Positions 12,801 through 27,800 of a stretch of 64,000 nucleotides of DNA are shown here, in pieces. Each line of letters opens with the position of its first letter. Position 1 is the first letter of the stretch. The stretch is from Hyalella azteca (Eukaryota > Arthropoda > Malacostraca > Amphipoda > Hyalellidae): NCBI RefSeq assembly GCF_000764305.2, contig NW_025941768.1:1-64000 (forward strand), in the 5' to 3' direction. Under the pieces are notes generated by a model. The model was not told the origin of the DNA, searched no databases, and saw nothing but the letters and a program-made list of their open reading frames with translations. The position numbers and the translations under genes were made by a program.

Positions 12801-15800
12801 TATATGTATCTTGATATTACATATGTATATATGTACAGGGGTCTCGTAAGCCTGTACCAATATGTCATTAAATTATACGAAATTTGAGGACTCAAATGAA
12901 CGCTAATCGAACCCTCCGCGGTGGGCAGCCCTCCAGCCTATTTTTTGATGGCTTGGTATTAGGTTTTGTTCAGAAGTAGCCCGGCCTCAATATTGCGGGC
13001 AAAAAATATCCAGATTGGTACCTGAGAACCCCGATGCCTTAGTTTATACTAATGCCCATTACAGATGCATGGAACTTTAGGTTGGCCCGCTCTTCAGAAT
13101 TGCTTAGAAAAAATTAACCCACACCCCCTTATACATAGACTTTATGCGTCTTTTCTGCGATACTCGGGAATTGAGTCGCGCTTATCATAGTTTGATGAAT
13201 TGACAGGTCCTAAGCCGAGCCTTCAATAACTTTTTCAGTGCGTTTTTCCCTCAATAGTTTTTTCTTTAAGGCATTATAGGTACAAGCTTCAAAAAAGTAC
13301 GTACGATGGCTTGGATGGTAATTTCATGGTATCATCGATGCATGAAGGTACCAGAGTTAGCTTGCATATTGTCATTGCTCGAGCCGTTCCCTGTCAACGT
13401 CCGTTCAGCTTACTGGAAAAAAATATTGCTATCAGAAAATGCTTTTGGTAATAAATTTTTTAATTTCATGTCTTGACTCTTGAGTGCACGTTTCTTCCAT
13501 CCTCGCTCAAAAACCGTAAAAATGTTTCTATTTTTTCGTGTACCCAGTTTTTGGGATGTTGATGCATCTTGTGTTACTATCGAGTTAGTTTACCAATATA
13601 GAAGAGTATTTGATAATTATTTCGTTGGTCCGTGCCGTGGCTTTTATTCTGCAAATAAATATGAAGAACGTACACAAGGCATGGACACTCATGAACTTCA
13701 TGAATATTTCCTCGGCAGAATTTTACAAACGTCGTTTTATTCATTTGTGAGCTGAATGATTTTGAAGCGCATTTTCGTCTCCGTATATCTCGAGCATTCT
13801 CCATTGGCGCGGTATATATGCCGCAAATAATTTATTAAAATGTTCACACTGACACGATCGAGATTCAGAAAAGATTTGTCGTACTAAATATAGTTGCTAG
13901 CATTAATGTCTTGCATACATGTTGCACGCAAGCATTGCCGCCACCAACTTAGTGTGCTTCTAGACATACTTGCAAAATATTCGGGATAAGTTTCCGGCGT
14001 AATAGCTGCTGTTACAATTGGTATAATTTGTTTCTTATGTATCTAGGCATTGAAATTGTATAAGAAATGAATTGAAATAAATTTTGACCTTGACCTAATT
14101 GTGGGGTTCTTTCGCAAAATTTGCCCAGTTCTAGCGGTACATAAGCGACCTGGCGCGCGCACTGAGCAATGAGTCAGGGTCAACATTATGCCCCAGCGGG
14201 ACCATGGGTTAGGCCTACAGTCCGACCAGCTGTTGTGGTTGAACATTAGCGAGAGTGAGTGGTTCTGCTCTCTCTACAGAACAGGCCAGGGGTTGTCCTG
14301 GTAATTGTTCTGCTCATGCTGATCTCATTTCATTAATTTCAGCCTCAGTTGTTTTTTTAGTTTTTTTTAGTTGTTGTCACGACTTCATCGGATCGCTCCG
14401 AATAAAAATTATTGCGAAATTGCGTGTACACAACGATGAATTTGCGGGAACATGTCGTGACGAAAAATTGTGCATATTCTAAAGTAGTTTCGTTTTTATC
14501 TTTTTCGATAAATGTTTTTTTCCTTTACACTATTGCAAAATGTTTCGTAACTTCCATTTAAGCGCACGTCTTTGTTTCCAAAACACTAGAGTAATTAAAG
14601 TTAAGGATGTATTTTTTTACGTTAAACCAACCGTCATTACGTTCTGTTTCGTTATAAGAAGGCATGTTCCGTAGCTTTAGTTAACTAAGAAGCGTCGTTG
14701 CTGCGATGATGTTGCAGCGCTGAGCACACGATAGCTCGAGGCTGGCGCCGTAGCTGCGTTCGTGGGAACGCTGCCTCAGCTTCCCGGCTCGCGCGCGTCC
14801 TGCATTCCGACCGAGCTGTGTTTGCTCAACGCGTTGCCATGGCGACCTGACTCACTCCTCCCTCCCTCCCGCCTTCCTTTCTATCTCGTTGTGAACCAGT
14901 TTCCACTTTATTTCGTCTTTATCTCCTCCCTTCCTCTCTTACTTCCATCTCGTCCCCTAGCCGTAGGAAACCAGTTTCCTCTCTGCAGCAACTTCGCGTG
15001 GTTTTCATATCGCCTTCCTCTCATCCTTGTCTTTCCTTTTATCTCCTGCCTTTATTGTAATGAACACGTTTCCCCTTTTGCTGCATCTTCGTTTTTTATA
15101 TCACGTGCTGAGTTAAGTGGAGCAGTGACGCAATTTGTACGATAGTTCATATTCTACTCTATCATGAGCATCGATCCTCTCATTAATCTATCTCGCGTTC
15201 TTATGTAGTTCTGTGACGGCTGTAGTTACTGGAATCTCAGTCAATATATTATATGCATAATAATAAGTTTTGTATAGTCGGTTTGTTAGCATATTTTCAT
15301 CGTGGAATTCTGCAAACAAATTGAGAAATCGCTTGACGATCATACTTGCTCGAATCGGTTTTACTTTTTTCAAGTTGTATGAGCCTCTACCTGATCCACT
15401 TACTTTTGATCTACGCAATATTAACTCGAAATGTTAACTTTGATTCTACGCAATATTAATTCGAAATGTTAACTTTGATTCTACGCAATATTAACTCGAA
15501 AAAGCACGTTGGTTATTTCGGCAAATGATCAGTTTTTTTAGTTATCTACATCGTATATTATCTGGAAGCTCGGCTGATCATGACAATTATAATTTTATTA
15601 TTGCATCATAGATGCTCACCGCTCCCTGCCTTGTAAACTGGTTGCGTTCAATCGGCGGATATATCTGCTCTTTTGTGCTTGTGATCTGAGAGCCATGCTT
15701 TTTTGGAGCCGGTACTGCCATTGTCGGAGTGAGGCATGATCTGAGCATCTCGCGCCCAAAGCCTCATCTTACGCAAGATATCGAACTCCGGCTTTATGAC

Positions 15801-18800
15801 CGCCTGTTCCGCTAGCTTTGTTTGATCGCAGCTCAGCAACTATGGGAACCTTTCAAAACCTGTCTTGGATGCTGTTCTTTTGCGGCTTACATTGCCTGCG
15901 CCTCTGCGAATTCTGCGTGCGTATTTTTTCGCTAGTTAAATCTGAGTTTCGTGGTGTAAATTTAGACATAGTACTAGCTAGCTTGTGTCGCGCCGTGCAC
16001 GAGTTTTTGACAACTCCATGAATTCTCAATCTATTTTGGGTTTGTCTTCTCTCGGTAATATTGAATGAATTTTGACAATCTTGCTTGCTTCATGTTAGCC
16101 AGCAAGAAAAAACAGGACCGACGGTATATTTTCATTTTGATTTGTTAAAAAAAAATTTAGTTACCTAAATCCTTGAAGATTTCAGTGCGTGTTGTCCATA
16201 AATGTTAAAAAACTAATTTTTTTTGTTCTAATTTATACTCCTGATAGTGTAGATCAAAATGGCTTCCTATTTCTTTCTTTGGCGAGAGCGAGAGTGGAAG
16301 TGGGGGAACGGTAAATATAGGAAGAGGACGTAGACGGGCAGGAAGCACAAAAGCGTGGTTCGGCTCAATAGGGCGGCACAGCTCAGGCTGGTGCGCTGCC
16401 TTTCACAATTATTCATTCGAGTCTCTAAAGAAAAGTTTAGGTGAAGCGATTACGCAATGACGCTCATTCAACGACAGGCTCGGCTACTCTTGAGCAAGAC
16501 TTGCTCTAAAGTCTCGTGCTGCAAGGAGTCTTGCGTCTCGCTGCACTAGTATGAAGAAATACTCAATTTCTCAAGTTCATGTAAATTTGTAATGATGCTA
16601 TGTGGGTGCTTATTATTAATATTCGTTAATTAGTAACCACAAAGAAAGATGGAAAATATGGATTGCAAATTAATTGGTTGATACGACCGCGAAGGTTTGT
16701 CCTGGATTTATGATTGAATATTTGAGTTTTTAAAAAATTTCACGTTATGTTTCGCTCGTCTCTTTAAAATCATAATTTGAGGAAAATTTTCCGGGTATGG
16801 TAGATATACAAGTTTTGTGATGAATTTTTCTTGTCCGTTTAGACTTTTTCCTAATTTTATAACAGCATGTGAAACAAAACTTGATGCATCAATTCTATCG
16901 TGCACTCGCCTATTTTCGACACTCACCTATTGTGTCTTATTTTCATTGAAGAAACAAATGTTGCTAAGCACGTTCTTCACTGGAATAGATATGAACTTTC
17001 TCAGGTTTTCATACGTTTTTAACGTCTTAGTTTGATTGTTATATCTCTCGTTTAATAACGTTGCCATCCAAATGCACGTATTTATATCACGTTGTTATCG
17101 CTTTCGTACTAATTTATTTATCTCATCTATAAGACCTTATACCTCGAGTTTAGCTGGCTGATTAACTCTAGAAATAATTGATCAGCGTTAACACCAGCCC
17201 ACCTTTCATTGACCACTCGTGATGGGAGGTAAGGATTTTTACTTAGACGAGCGCCGCAGGCTACTATGGGCAGTCGGTCAGGTGCCTCTCTGTCTTGTCG
17301 ATGCCCAGCCAGCAGGTAGGTTTCCATGCACGCTTCGTCGATACCGCCAATTTCTTCCGCTTTTCTGTGGTCACACTTTCTTATAATGCGTGTCAGGAGA
17401 TAGACCAAGGGTCTTGTGGCTGGAATGGGAATTGTTCCTGTCTCTGAACCAGAACGTGATTTCGTGCTCGTGAGATGTTCGTTGCCTGTGGCGAGTAAAC
17501 GCGAGCTCCATTGTTAGTCTGGCGTTTATGACCATTATAAATTTTCAGAGTGTAGTGAACATGAGTTTGCGTAACGTAAAATTTTTATTTTTATTAAATG
17601 TAACAACTATCCGACAGTCGTTGAAATTGTAGTCGATACTAGGTTCGTTGAAAGCTCGGGTAAATGATTGCAAGTAACGTATGCGCACAGTGTACTGTTG
17701 GGTTTCTTTAATATGTACACCCGCTTCTAACGCTAAAACGGTGCTTGTGCTTAGCTGTACAAATTATCTAAACTTGAACCACAACAGAGTAAAATTTCCA
17801 TGTCAAGACGCCGTATAACAATAGCACACTTTTTTGGCTCTAGTTATTTGTCCATCAATTGACCTTTGTCAAAACATGAAAGAGCGAAGAGCCTGGAGTG
17901 TTTAGCCGTTCTTCCCGCGACTATATAGTCTCTTATTATTTTGATGAATCTCAGAGGAACGGCTGTTGATGTAATGAGACACCGAGCTCGTTAGTGCTCT
18001 CTTTCTCGTTTTCTCAAGCTTAGACTTTTTCTCTGACTATTGAAAGGAATTCATCGTGCGCATTGTGGGCCTATGTTTGTTAAAGTGCTTTTTTATCCTG
18101 TTTCGGCTTAGAACTTCAGTGAGCTTCTTCAAGGAACTGGGATCTCGCTGTCCAATCCTTTTCTTGGGCGCTTTTCTTTGTGTTATTGAGGGAGGAAAGA
18201 ACTATACGGCATTTTATTGCAGGTGGGCTTTGGAGGAGACGTAGATTCGTTTAGTTAGCTCTTTCTCAACAGCTAGCCTGATAATGCCCATACATGATCT
18301 CAGAGTATAAACCCTAAACTCTCTGCGCATTGTAGATTCAGCTCATGTTCGTCAAGTTCTCTAACATACTTGTGTAGAGTTTAAGAGATGTTTCTAAGGT
18401 TTAGTTACTCCACGAGCTGGTATTTTTCGCCACTGCTATACTCATCCAATTAAATAAATACGGGGTCAAAGTATTTAATTTTTCTGTACTATTAAAATAA
18501 AAAGTATGACTTGATTCGCATATGTGATGTATTGGTAATAATGAGGAAACTTATGCGCAGAGAAAGCTTTGAATATTAGAGCCCTTTTGAAATATATACC
18601 TTCACATCACATTGAGAGGCCTGCACTGTTCCTGCTCTACCTGTTTTGCATGGGGCGAGTGCGCGAGCTTCCTTCCCCCTGTGGCTGTCACAGTCCGCTG
18701 CTACCCTTCCACTTCCTTTCATGTGTGCTCGAGGGGCTCAGACTCTCACGCTCCGTTTTTTGTTTCTCTTCCTTCTTATTCAACCTGAATTCCTTGCGTT

Positions 18801-21800
18801 TGCTATTCGCATGTTACACTGGGGTTGCATAACCCAACATTGCGATGGGCATCTCATATTCCACATCTCAGAATGGCGATTTTTTTCTTGTTTCGGATGG
18901 TAGTTGGTTGGTTTAATTTATGAATTCGTATATATTAATGAACGTATGATGTTTGAAACCCAATGCATGTTAATGCTTAGACTCTCTTAATTTCGGTCGC
19001 TAAACTGAACCTTTCACTCGCCTGCCTCGTGAAAAGTGCTACAAAAGGATTTTTCGAAACTAGTTTAAAAGAATTTATTATTTATGCTGCACTTTGCCAA
19101 TATATCCGAGAGTATTAAATTCTTAGGCTGAAGATTACCGTAATCATATAAGGCGTAGATGCCAGGTAATCGTATATAAGTTTGAGCCGTCACGGCCGAA
19201 ACGAGTGTAGCACGCGGGTTGCCTGCTGTGATGGCCTCAGCAGCTGCTGCTGCTACTGTGCGCCGGGCCTGCGCGTGCTGCGGAATGCGGCGCCTCTGAG
19301 GGATGGTTGGGGGATCTGCTAGTCGGCCATGGTGATGGTTAGCGATGCTAGGTCCAGATGATAATGAGTAAACTGATACTAGTTCCAGATGATAATGAGT
19401 AAACTGATACTAGTTCCAGATGATAATGAGTAAACTGATACTAGTTCCAGATGATAATGAGTAAACTGATGCTATTACGAGATGATAATGAGTAAACTGA
19501 TGCTATTACGAGATGATGGTGGGTAAAGTGATGCTAGTTCCATGTGATAGTGTATGCAGTGTTGCTTGTTCGAGATGATACCGAGTAAACTGATGCTTGT
19601 TCGAGATGATAATGAGTAAAGTAATGCTAGTTCGAGTTGACAGCGGTTAACGCTGTGCTAGTTAGAGATGATGGTTAGCGATGTGGTTCGAGGTGATGGT
19701 GGGTAAAGCGATGGTTGTTCGAGATGACGGTGGTTAATGCAATGACAGTTCGTGGTGATGGTTAGAGCGATGCTAGTTTGCCAAAGTGATCTCTATAGTG
19801 ATGGCTAGCGATGCTATAGTTCGTAATGATCGATGGTGGCATGGTGAATGCCGATGCTAGTTCGTGGTGGGGACGATAGCTGGCAATGCTAGTCTGTGAT
19901 GGTTGTGGTGATACCGCGATACTAAATCCGGTTTCTAATGATGGGGCGTTGCCACTTTTGATGTAATGTGGCGCTAATTCCTTTGCACGCTCAATATTGA
20001 TCGTTAGACTGAAAATTACGAGCGTCGAGAACTGTGAAATGTTTAGCGTGTCTACCTAACTGTTGAAAAACTAAATTAAATAATAATAAGATCGATGATG
20101 AAGAAAGTGAAATGCCGATTCTTTTTTTATTCTCCTGTCGTAGATTTTTAATATTAAAGTTAATACCTTAAAAATATTAAAATATTGGGCGTTGTGTCCT
20201 AAATAGTTTTTGGTATTATATAACAATTTACACTGTGATAAATTCTCTCAAGTAAGATTGAAATCAACTGCGTTTTATATTAAAAGTGCAAGTTCATTGA
20301 TGGTAATACATATTATAATTTATTTTTTATATTACGTTATTTATTTTTTAATTATAACTTTTAAAGATGTTGGAAGATTTCCCCCTTGGTGTTTAAAATT
20401 TCAGTTCTACGCCGTTTGGTTGTACGCTTCGTTATCGGTGTTAACCATCCTTTGGATAATTAGGTTTTAAATCGACGTTGCTGTATTATTTCGGCAGGGC
20501 TTAGCTGATGACAGTCTTCTTTGTGTATAATAAGCCATTCAAGAGCCTATGTATTCTTTCATCCTCCATGACAAGCGTGGGTGAGGGACTTGAGTTCTAA
20601 AAAAGTCGCCTGCACAGCCATGCGAAATAATAAAGTGACATTCCTTAGCGAGGTAGGACAGGTTATGGCAATCGCTATTATTTGGCCCCTGCGCTCGGAA
20701 TAAAAAGTGTGTGACTGAGGGAGTTAGGGTTGAGGTGTTTGAAGGGGTGTTGGATGAGGGTGCGAAGAGGAGGGAGTGAGAGGGAACAGTTCGCGTTGTT
20801 CCGGTCCCGCCCTTAACTTCCGACTGCCACTCCCTGTGAATTCGTCTCTGGCTGGCTGCCGTCGCCGCTTCGCTTTTTTGTCTGCATGAAATATTTCGGC
20901 ATTTTGTTTATAGTTATTCGGGTAATTTTATTTAACAATGAAATTAGTAAATTTAATATATCTTTTGAGTATGTGGATGGATCGCTCCTTCCTTGTAGTT
21001 TCAGCCGTTATATTTATTACCTCTATTGCCGAAAATTTTTTCTCGGTGGAACGAAATTCCCCTCTGAATTTCAAACGAGGGATTAGGTGATGGTTTTTAG
21101 CGCATTTTCTCGTTTATGGACAAAATGCACTACTGTGCTCACCATGTCCGTCCGTCTGTCCTTCCGTCCGTAACTTCACGTTTTCGTCGACGAGAAAATG
21201 CGCTCTCTGTCACTCACTGCAGTGAGTACTGAGTTATATTTTTTTATCTCGGCGTGTAAATCTAGAGTTTGAGGCAACACGTTGAATTAAAGTAAGTAAC
21301 GTGGTTTCGCAAGTACGTTGCTCTTTATTCATGCATTATTAGTTCGGCTCTAGTGAAATTATTTTGGTTCATTTATTGCGGAGCAGCGTTCCATTTTCAT
21401 GTCGATAAAATCGAGTTTTTATGCGTTTCCTGTAAGTACGTTGAGATTTTTAAGTGTGTTTTACTTGATATAAATTGTGTTGTGTCATTCATGTTTTTTC
21501 TGCCATTCATGTTAAAGCGTCAAATCTCTTACATCCGCTGAGCCACGAACATCGCGTATTATGCGTATCGGTGCTGTGCACCTGTGCCGTAGGTACGGTC
21601 TCTTCCCTGCCCAAGGTGGGCTACTTAGCATCTGTCCCGCTTCCGCTGCTCCGGGCCATTTTGTATATCCACGTTCTGCTTACAAAGCGAAAATTTAGGC
21701 ACGGATCAGGATGCCGAAACAGTTCTCCGCCTCAAACATGGCATCTTGCCATTTCATGTGTTTCTGATTATGTTACGATAGGGCTATAGGGATGAGGCGT

Positions 21801-24800
21801 TACGATAGGCTATAGGGAAAGAAAATTTATAAATTTATCGCTTCAAAGATGCAATTATGCCATTTTTTGGTTCTTTACAATTTACATCACGTTACTAATC
21901 CATTATTGAATATTGATTACCGCCCAAAATCTGAACTTTGGTCTAGTGTAAGCAGTGTCCCACATCAATTACTGCTAAATTAACACTTCTCAGTCGTACC
22001 TAGTTGCATGGAATATTCCTAGCCCTCTTCTCAGTGAAGTGTCGAGACATCTTCGGTGCCAACTCGAGGGACTCCCTGCCATGTATCACCGGATCGTGGG
22101 AAAGCAGCACGGCACAGGTGTGCGCTGTACCTGAACGCGTCGCGGGGAGCTGGTCGCGTGTTTAAATTTTTGGCGGCAGTGGTGCCGGTTGGTGCGTGAA
22201 TCTAGTCGTGACCCTGCGCTGGCCTCCTTCGGTATTTCCCACGCTGCCATCGCCTCCCCACATCTATAATTTTTTGTCCTTCAACGATATCCTGTCGATA
22301 TTATTTCAAAGATATTTCATTATTTGAAACTAAGACTTTTCCTTCTGTCTTTGAGAACTCGAAGGTGTAAACGATGAACCGATTGCAAAATACTATCAAA
22401 GATGCTCAACAGGCTGTCTAATTACTCGGCCTTTTACTCAGCACTTCATTAGACACTGTTTCAGTTATGCCAAGATGCTTGTTCCTTTCTTGAATATTTT
22501 ATCGATGCATGCTCATATCTGAGCCTGATAAATCTTCCTTTATATTACCTTTAACACAACGATCTGTTAACAGGGGGCAAACATTGCCAGTGGACAAAAC
22601 GAATTCCGCCAGCTAAATGAACAGAATGCCAAAAGATTGCATTGAATTCATTGTGTGTAAGAAATGAAACAAAAGCTTTTCATTCTTTGAGGTGTCAACG
22701 ACACTTGCGATGTGCACACTGGCCGCTTCCTTCCTCTAGAGAAGCTTCCTGCGAACCCGCGTTCCGTTCCGGGCGATGACTCACTTGGTCTTCTTTTTTT
22801 ATGTGAAACTGATCTCTCGGCCTTGTGTTTGTGGGAGAAACTTATATGTACAATTCAAAATGTATATATTTTTATATATTTGTTTATATGCGTTATATTT
22901 ATTTTATATATGTACAATTTACGGAACAAATTATTACTTCGACATACCTTGGGATAAAAAGAACCCGATTTTTTTTATTGTTACGCAAGTTTTGTCATTA
23001 TTGCCTCGTGATCCAACAGACGTTTGATAGATTGCTTAATTCTACCCTCAACTGGTGGCATGAGATTTTCTTGCAACCCTCAAACCGAGCTACAGACCTT
23101 GGCGAACACCCAATTAATTCCATCATTAGTATGTGACAATTTATTTTACTTCTGCATGTTCAATTGCCTCGTTGCTACTTGTTGTTGATTTTTTTTCTCG
23201 ACAATTAGGAATCGTTAGCATATTTCGTTTTATTAGGGCCTTGTTTCTAGCCTTGTCACGCCTCGCAAATAAGAATGACTGCCGTGGTCGGCATTGTGTG
23301 GAACGTCGCGCAATTGCGTGGGCGAAGCACGTGCGTTGACAGCGTCTCTTGTTCAAAGTTTCCCGCCAAAGCGCGAGTGACGTCACTCTCTTGACGCTCC
23401 CTAATCTGGGGGTCCTGCCTCCCCCTCTCCCCTCTCATCCCTAATCGGGGGTCCTCCCTCCCCCTCTCCCTCCGTCCCTGATATGGGGGTCCTGCCTCCC
23501 CCTCTCCCCCCTCATCCCTAATCGGAGGTCTTCCCCTCTCCCTTCATCATCCCACAATGGAGGTCCTGCCTCCCCTCTCCCCTCTCATCCTATATCGGGG
23601 TTCCTGCCTCCCCCTCTCTCCTCTCATCCCTAATCGGGGGTCCTGCCTCCCCCTCTCCCCTCATCATATATTTGCACCCTGCATTACGTCACGCATCAGA
23701 GTGTGCCAGGCAAGCGTGATGTTGCACTTCTTGTCTCTCACCTAAATCCAATGTGGGATCCATTTGTCCTCTATGTTTTTAAGCCTGCACAATCCATACA
23801 TCCACCACCGCGATAGAAATAGTCATTAGATTGTCATTCATATTAATTTCGATTTTCTCGATGTCGTCGATATAAAATTTCATGAAAATCACAACATTCA
23901 TTTTTGAAAAGTTCTCTCAATTTTGAATGTCATGCGTTGTTTGCGAAGAATCTCGATGTCATCTTGATGGTTCACCGAGTTGCCGGTAGTGACCCGTCAC
24001 CATCGTTCTAGGTGCGGCCTGGCTGCTGCCGCCAGCCGCAAGCAAGGGGATTGCAACGAGCCTTAGAGGTCACTCCTTCAAGGTCACATCGTTGGCTCCT
24101 TGTTTTCTTCTCTTGGCTTGTTTACGATCATTGCTCAAGTGTCTTAGCCATGTAGCACTTTATGTACCTAACTTTGTCTCTTGGCAGTTGCACTTGACGT
24201 TAATGTTGACATTTTGTGTACACAAGAATACATGTATATGTTTTCAGCGTAGAATTTTCTCGTAGCCTTGATTGTATTTGCTTTGTTCGGCGTTGGTTTC
24301 GTTGACAATGAATTCGCAACGTTACCACTTCGGTTGTTCTGTATTGGCAGTAAATATTGATATTTCTCAATTCATTCTTTGATTCCTCGTCTCAAATGCG
24401 ATCAAATTTTTAACTTGAAAATTTATGTCTCCCCTAATCCCGAACTATTGCTCTGTTACTCAACCGTCTCAATAAGCGCCGATGAATGAACCTGACACCG
24501 CGCAATGTTATCAAGTACGATGAAATTTGTGTGATTGGCGCGCATAGTACCTCGTGTTATTAATGAAGTATGTTAAAATTGTGTACCAATGGCACGCATT
24601 AGACGTAATAGCAGTAGTTAAGCTGAAATGGTGTCAGTATCTGGCGAGCATTATTCGTCATGGCATTAAAAGTATGCTGATTTTGTGTGCATGTGGCATG
24701 CATTATATTTGATGCGAATGCTGTTAGTTATGCAGAAACGGTGTCATTTCAACAGCGCTCTCAGGACAATATGCCAACAATATTTACAGCGTCCTTACGT

Positions 24801-27800
24801 GAATGCAAACTTCATTAACTGGCTTGTATTTCAGGAGGACGAGATGGCGGTGGCGCGCCTTGTTCGTCATGGCATCAAGTATGCTGATGTTGTGTGCATG
24901 TGGCATGCATTATACTTGTTACGAATGCTGTTAGTTATGCTGAAATAGTGTCATTAACTGGCTTGCATTTCAGGAGGACGAGATGGTGGTGGCACTGGTG
25001 GAGAAGTACGGCGCCAAACGGTGGACGCTGATCGCCAAGCAGCTCAAGGGCCGCATTGGTAAGCAGTGCAGGGAGCGCTGGCATAACCACCTCAACCCCA
25101 ACATCATCAAGACTGCCTGGACCGCTGAGGAGGATGCCGTTATATACCAGGCACACAAGCAGTGGGGCAACCAGTGGGCTAAAATTGCCAAGCTCATCCC
25201 GGGAAGGTTTGTATCTTATAAGTGACATAGAAGCATGAATATTTGTATCTTGAAATAGGATCATATCATACAAGTCCCGGGCTTAGCCCTGTCAGTGGGA
25301 GAATATTTTATCGTTTTTTATTTTCTTGATATTACTTGATAAGCTTGGGCAAAAAGTTGGCGTTTTTAAACTTGGACTAGTGTTATCATTCTTAATTTTG
25401 AAATATGAAATGTATGAAAAATGCGTTTCGAATTTCAAAATGGGCTGGTTTTGATTCTAATGCCTTAGATTGTGTTTTATTTTCATACATGATGACGCAA
25501 ATTAATTGTGTATGGAAAAACCCGTTAAAAACTTGCTTCTAGACTTAATTTTTCCTGTAATATAGTTCTATAGAAACCGTACAAGAAATTTATAGTCATC
25601 AATTTCCATGTGATGAAGATAATAAATTGAATATCAAGATAACTGACGTCTAATTTATTTCTTCAGAACGGACAACGCCATCAAGAATCACTGGAACTCG
25701 ACGATGCGCCGCAAATACGAAGCTGAGATGCTGGCCGGCACGCGGCCTCAGGCGGCCAAGCGCACGGCGGGGATGGTGCGTGTTGGAGGACCTGTTACTG
25801 CAGGAGCCGTTGCTCAGCCGCTCTCTAGGTAACAGGGTTAAATATTAAGCGCTGGTTACATGAAGTTATCTTTGTATTTAGGATTTATTACGTTTGAACT
25901 TCGGGTACATTTAAAACTCAGGTTATATTGAAACTCTGGTTACATCTGAAACTCTGGTTACATTCTAAAACTGGTTACTTAGAGAACTCGGGAAATTTTG
26001 AGAAGTTGGGTTACTCTGAAAAGTCTTGGTAAATTAAAATCTTCTACTAAATTAAAAACTTGAGTTAATGTAGCTGCTCATTACTGGATAAGATGAACCC
26101 GAGCGTTCTCGATTTTTCGTGATAGCAAATCAATATTGATGGAGAAGCAGAAACTCGGCATGAATTCTCTTGTGTTACAAGTTCTGATGAATGAAAAAAT
26201 AATAATACTAACTTTGTTATGTTTTTTGGAACTTTGTTTTGAAATTATTTACATTAGAATTTATTTTTGCAATATTAAATGACCGTCTTGAAATAACGGT
26301 ATTAATCTTCTGTGTTTGTCGGAATACTTAAATTTGCACCGTGGAAGAATTCTGTCTTGAAAATGATTTAACTAAGCAGTAGTTGCGGTATTGGTGTCGA
26401 TAGTTTTCGCTAGGCCTGCTTTTTTTGCAGTCTTCTTTCTTTGTTAATTACCCATTCATGTATATTTATTTCCTGACTGATTATTTTGTTAATGTAGATA
26501 TTTTTTAAGTAAATGAACTTTTTAAAATATATGGAATACAATAATTTGTGTGTGTAGTGGTGAGAGTATCCTGGGTCTGCCACACATGAGTCCCCTCTTG
26601 CCGTCCCCAAGCTCCGCTCCACAAGCAGACTACGGCAGCATGGCGCTGCATTCTTCCCCTTATTGTGGGGAAATAATCCCTGCTTCTGGTCCCGCTTTCA
26701 ACCACATCAGAGAATATTCGCAAGGTTAGTTGTTCATAAAGTTGTTGGTCAATTCATAACTTTGTAAGCATCCTGTGAACTGTCAGTGCTTGTGTTATTT
26801 TTCGATGTGTTAATGTGTGTGTCGAATAATTTTGTTATATTTTCACTGAATGAAATTACTTTTTGAATCATATATGTATTTAGTTATATGTTACACTTTC
26901 TTTAATATTCGCGTGATTGTTGTGCTGTCAATCAATTACTGTCATCATTTATTCTTATTCATGTATATCTTTAATAACTTCAACGCCGCAGAAATGTCCG
27001 GCAGTCCGCACTATCCCTCGTATGTGAACTCCACTCTACCGCCCTCATCTACGCCGTCGCCTCTGGTGCCATGCAGCAGCTCATCTCCGTACAGCCAGGA
27101 CGGATTTGCTGCGCAGGTATTTTTCAAATAGGAAACCATTTCAAATGTTAATATGTTCTCCTTTTGTAACAGCCGGTATTATATGAGGAAACCATTTCAA
27201 CTGTGAATAAGTTCTCGTTTTGTAAACAGCCGCCTATGGTGAAGTAACTTACGTCAAGATTAACTTGTCTAACCCTTTACTATAAGTTTTTGGCTTTAGA
27301 TGTTATTCTTGTCTATGGAATAATTAGCATATTCTAAACTTTTGATTACTTATGCATTTAATTTTGATTTTTAAAGTTTCATTTGATGCTCAGAGTTTTT
27401 GTTGCTACAGCTTTCTAGCTCAGAGTGGGGACGAAATTTTTATAATTTTATTATCTGTATATTTATTTGAAAAAATTGTAATTAGAATTTTATAAAATAT
27501 AAATTGTTTTGTTAATTCTAGGCATATTCAATTGAAATAAAAAAGCTCCAACTTTGTTCTTAGTATAAATCAAGCTTGTTGCTTATTTTAAGTGGAATCA
27601 ATGAGAAAGTGAATGGATCGATCTCGCCACAGGCATACATGGAACAGAATAGTGGATACAACAATAGATTCTTATCTCATCCTGACGAGCGGCAGCAGCA
27701 CATCACTCAACAAACTTACTCGGGCAATGGAGTCACCATTGCTGCTCCTGCTGAGCATGAAAGTCAGACTTCTGCACAGCCGCTTCCTGCATTTGATAGC

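Larger units (their letters stand above)
11084..24973 (+). other. 13.9-kb Myb intron between R1 and R2
   Basis: No supported coding exon on either strand. It contains a possible MITE (12838-13034), a GC/CpG-rich patch (14695-14860) followed by a CT-rich tract, minisatellites at 15405-15500, 19336-19920 and 23399-23667, an uninterrupted copy of a dispersed element (21092-21245), and the decayed tandem repeat that runs into exon 24974. The GC-rich patch could be an internal promoter but shows no assignable start. Confidence 0.75.

Noticed and set aside
14695..14860. CpG-rich patch as an internal Myb promoter
   Set aside because: GC-rich, but no start motif or first-exon donor could be assigned; noted only in the intron entry.
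14762..15145. 127-codon plus-strand open frame in the large Myb intron
   Set aside because: Product of a pyrimidine-rich stretch with an internal imperfect duplication (GAACCAGTTTCC / AAACCAGTTTCC); no ATG context or homology.
23557..23745. Frame with repeated PLSPLI...RGSCL
   Set aside because: Translation of the 38-bp minisatellite.
24835..24948. Additional Myb exon duplicating the start of R2
   Set aside because: Good acceptor copy, but the frame reaches a stop without a usable donor and lacks the R2 tryptophans.
24935..25273. 112-codon minus-strand frame
   Set aside because: Antisense of the Myb R2/R3 exon.
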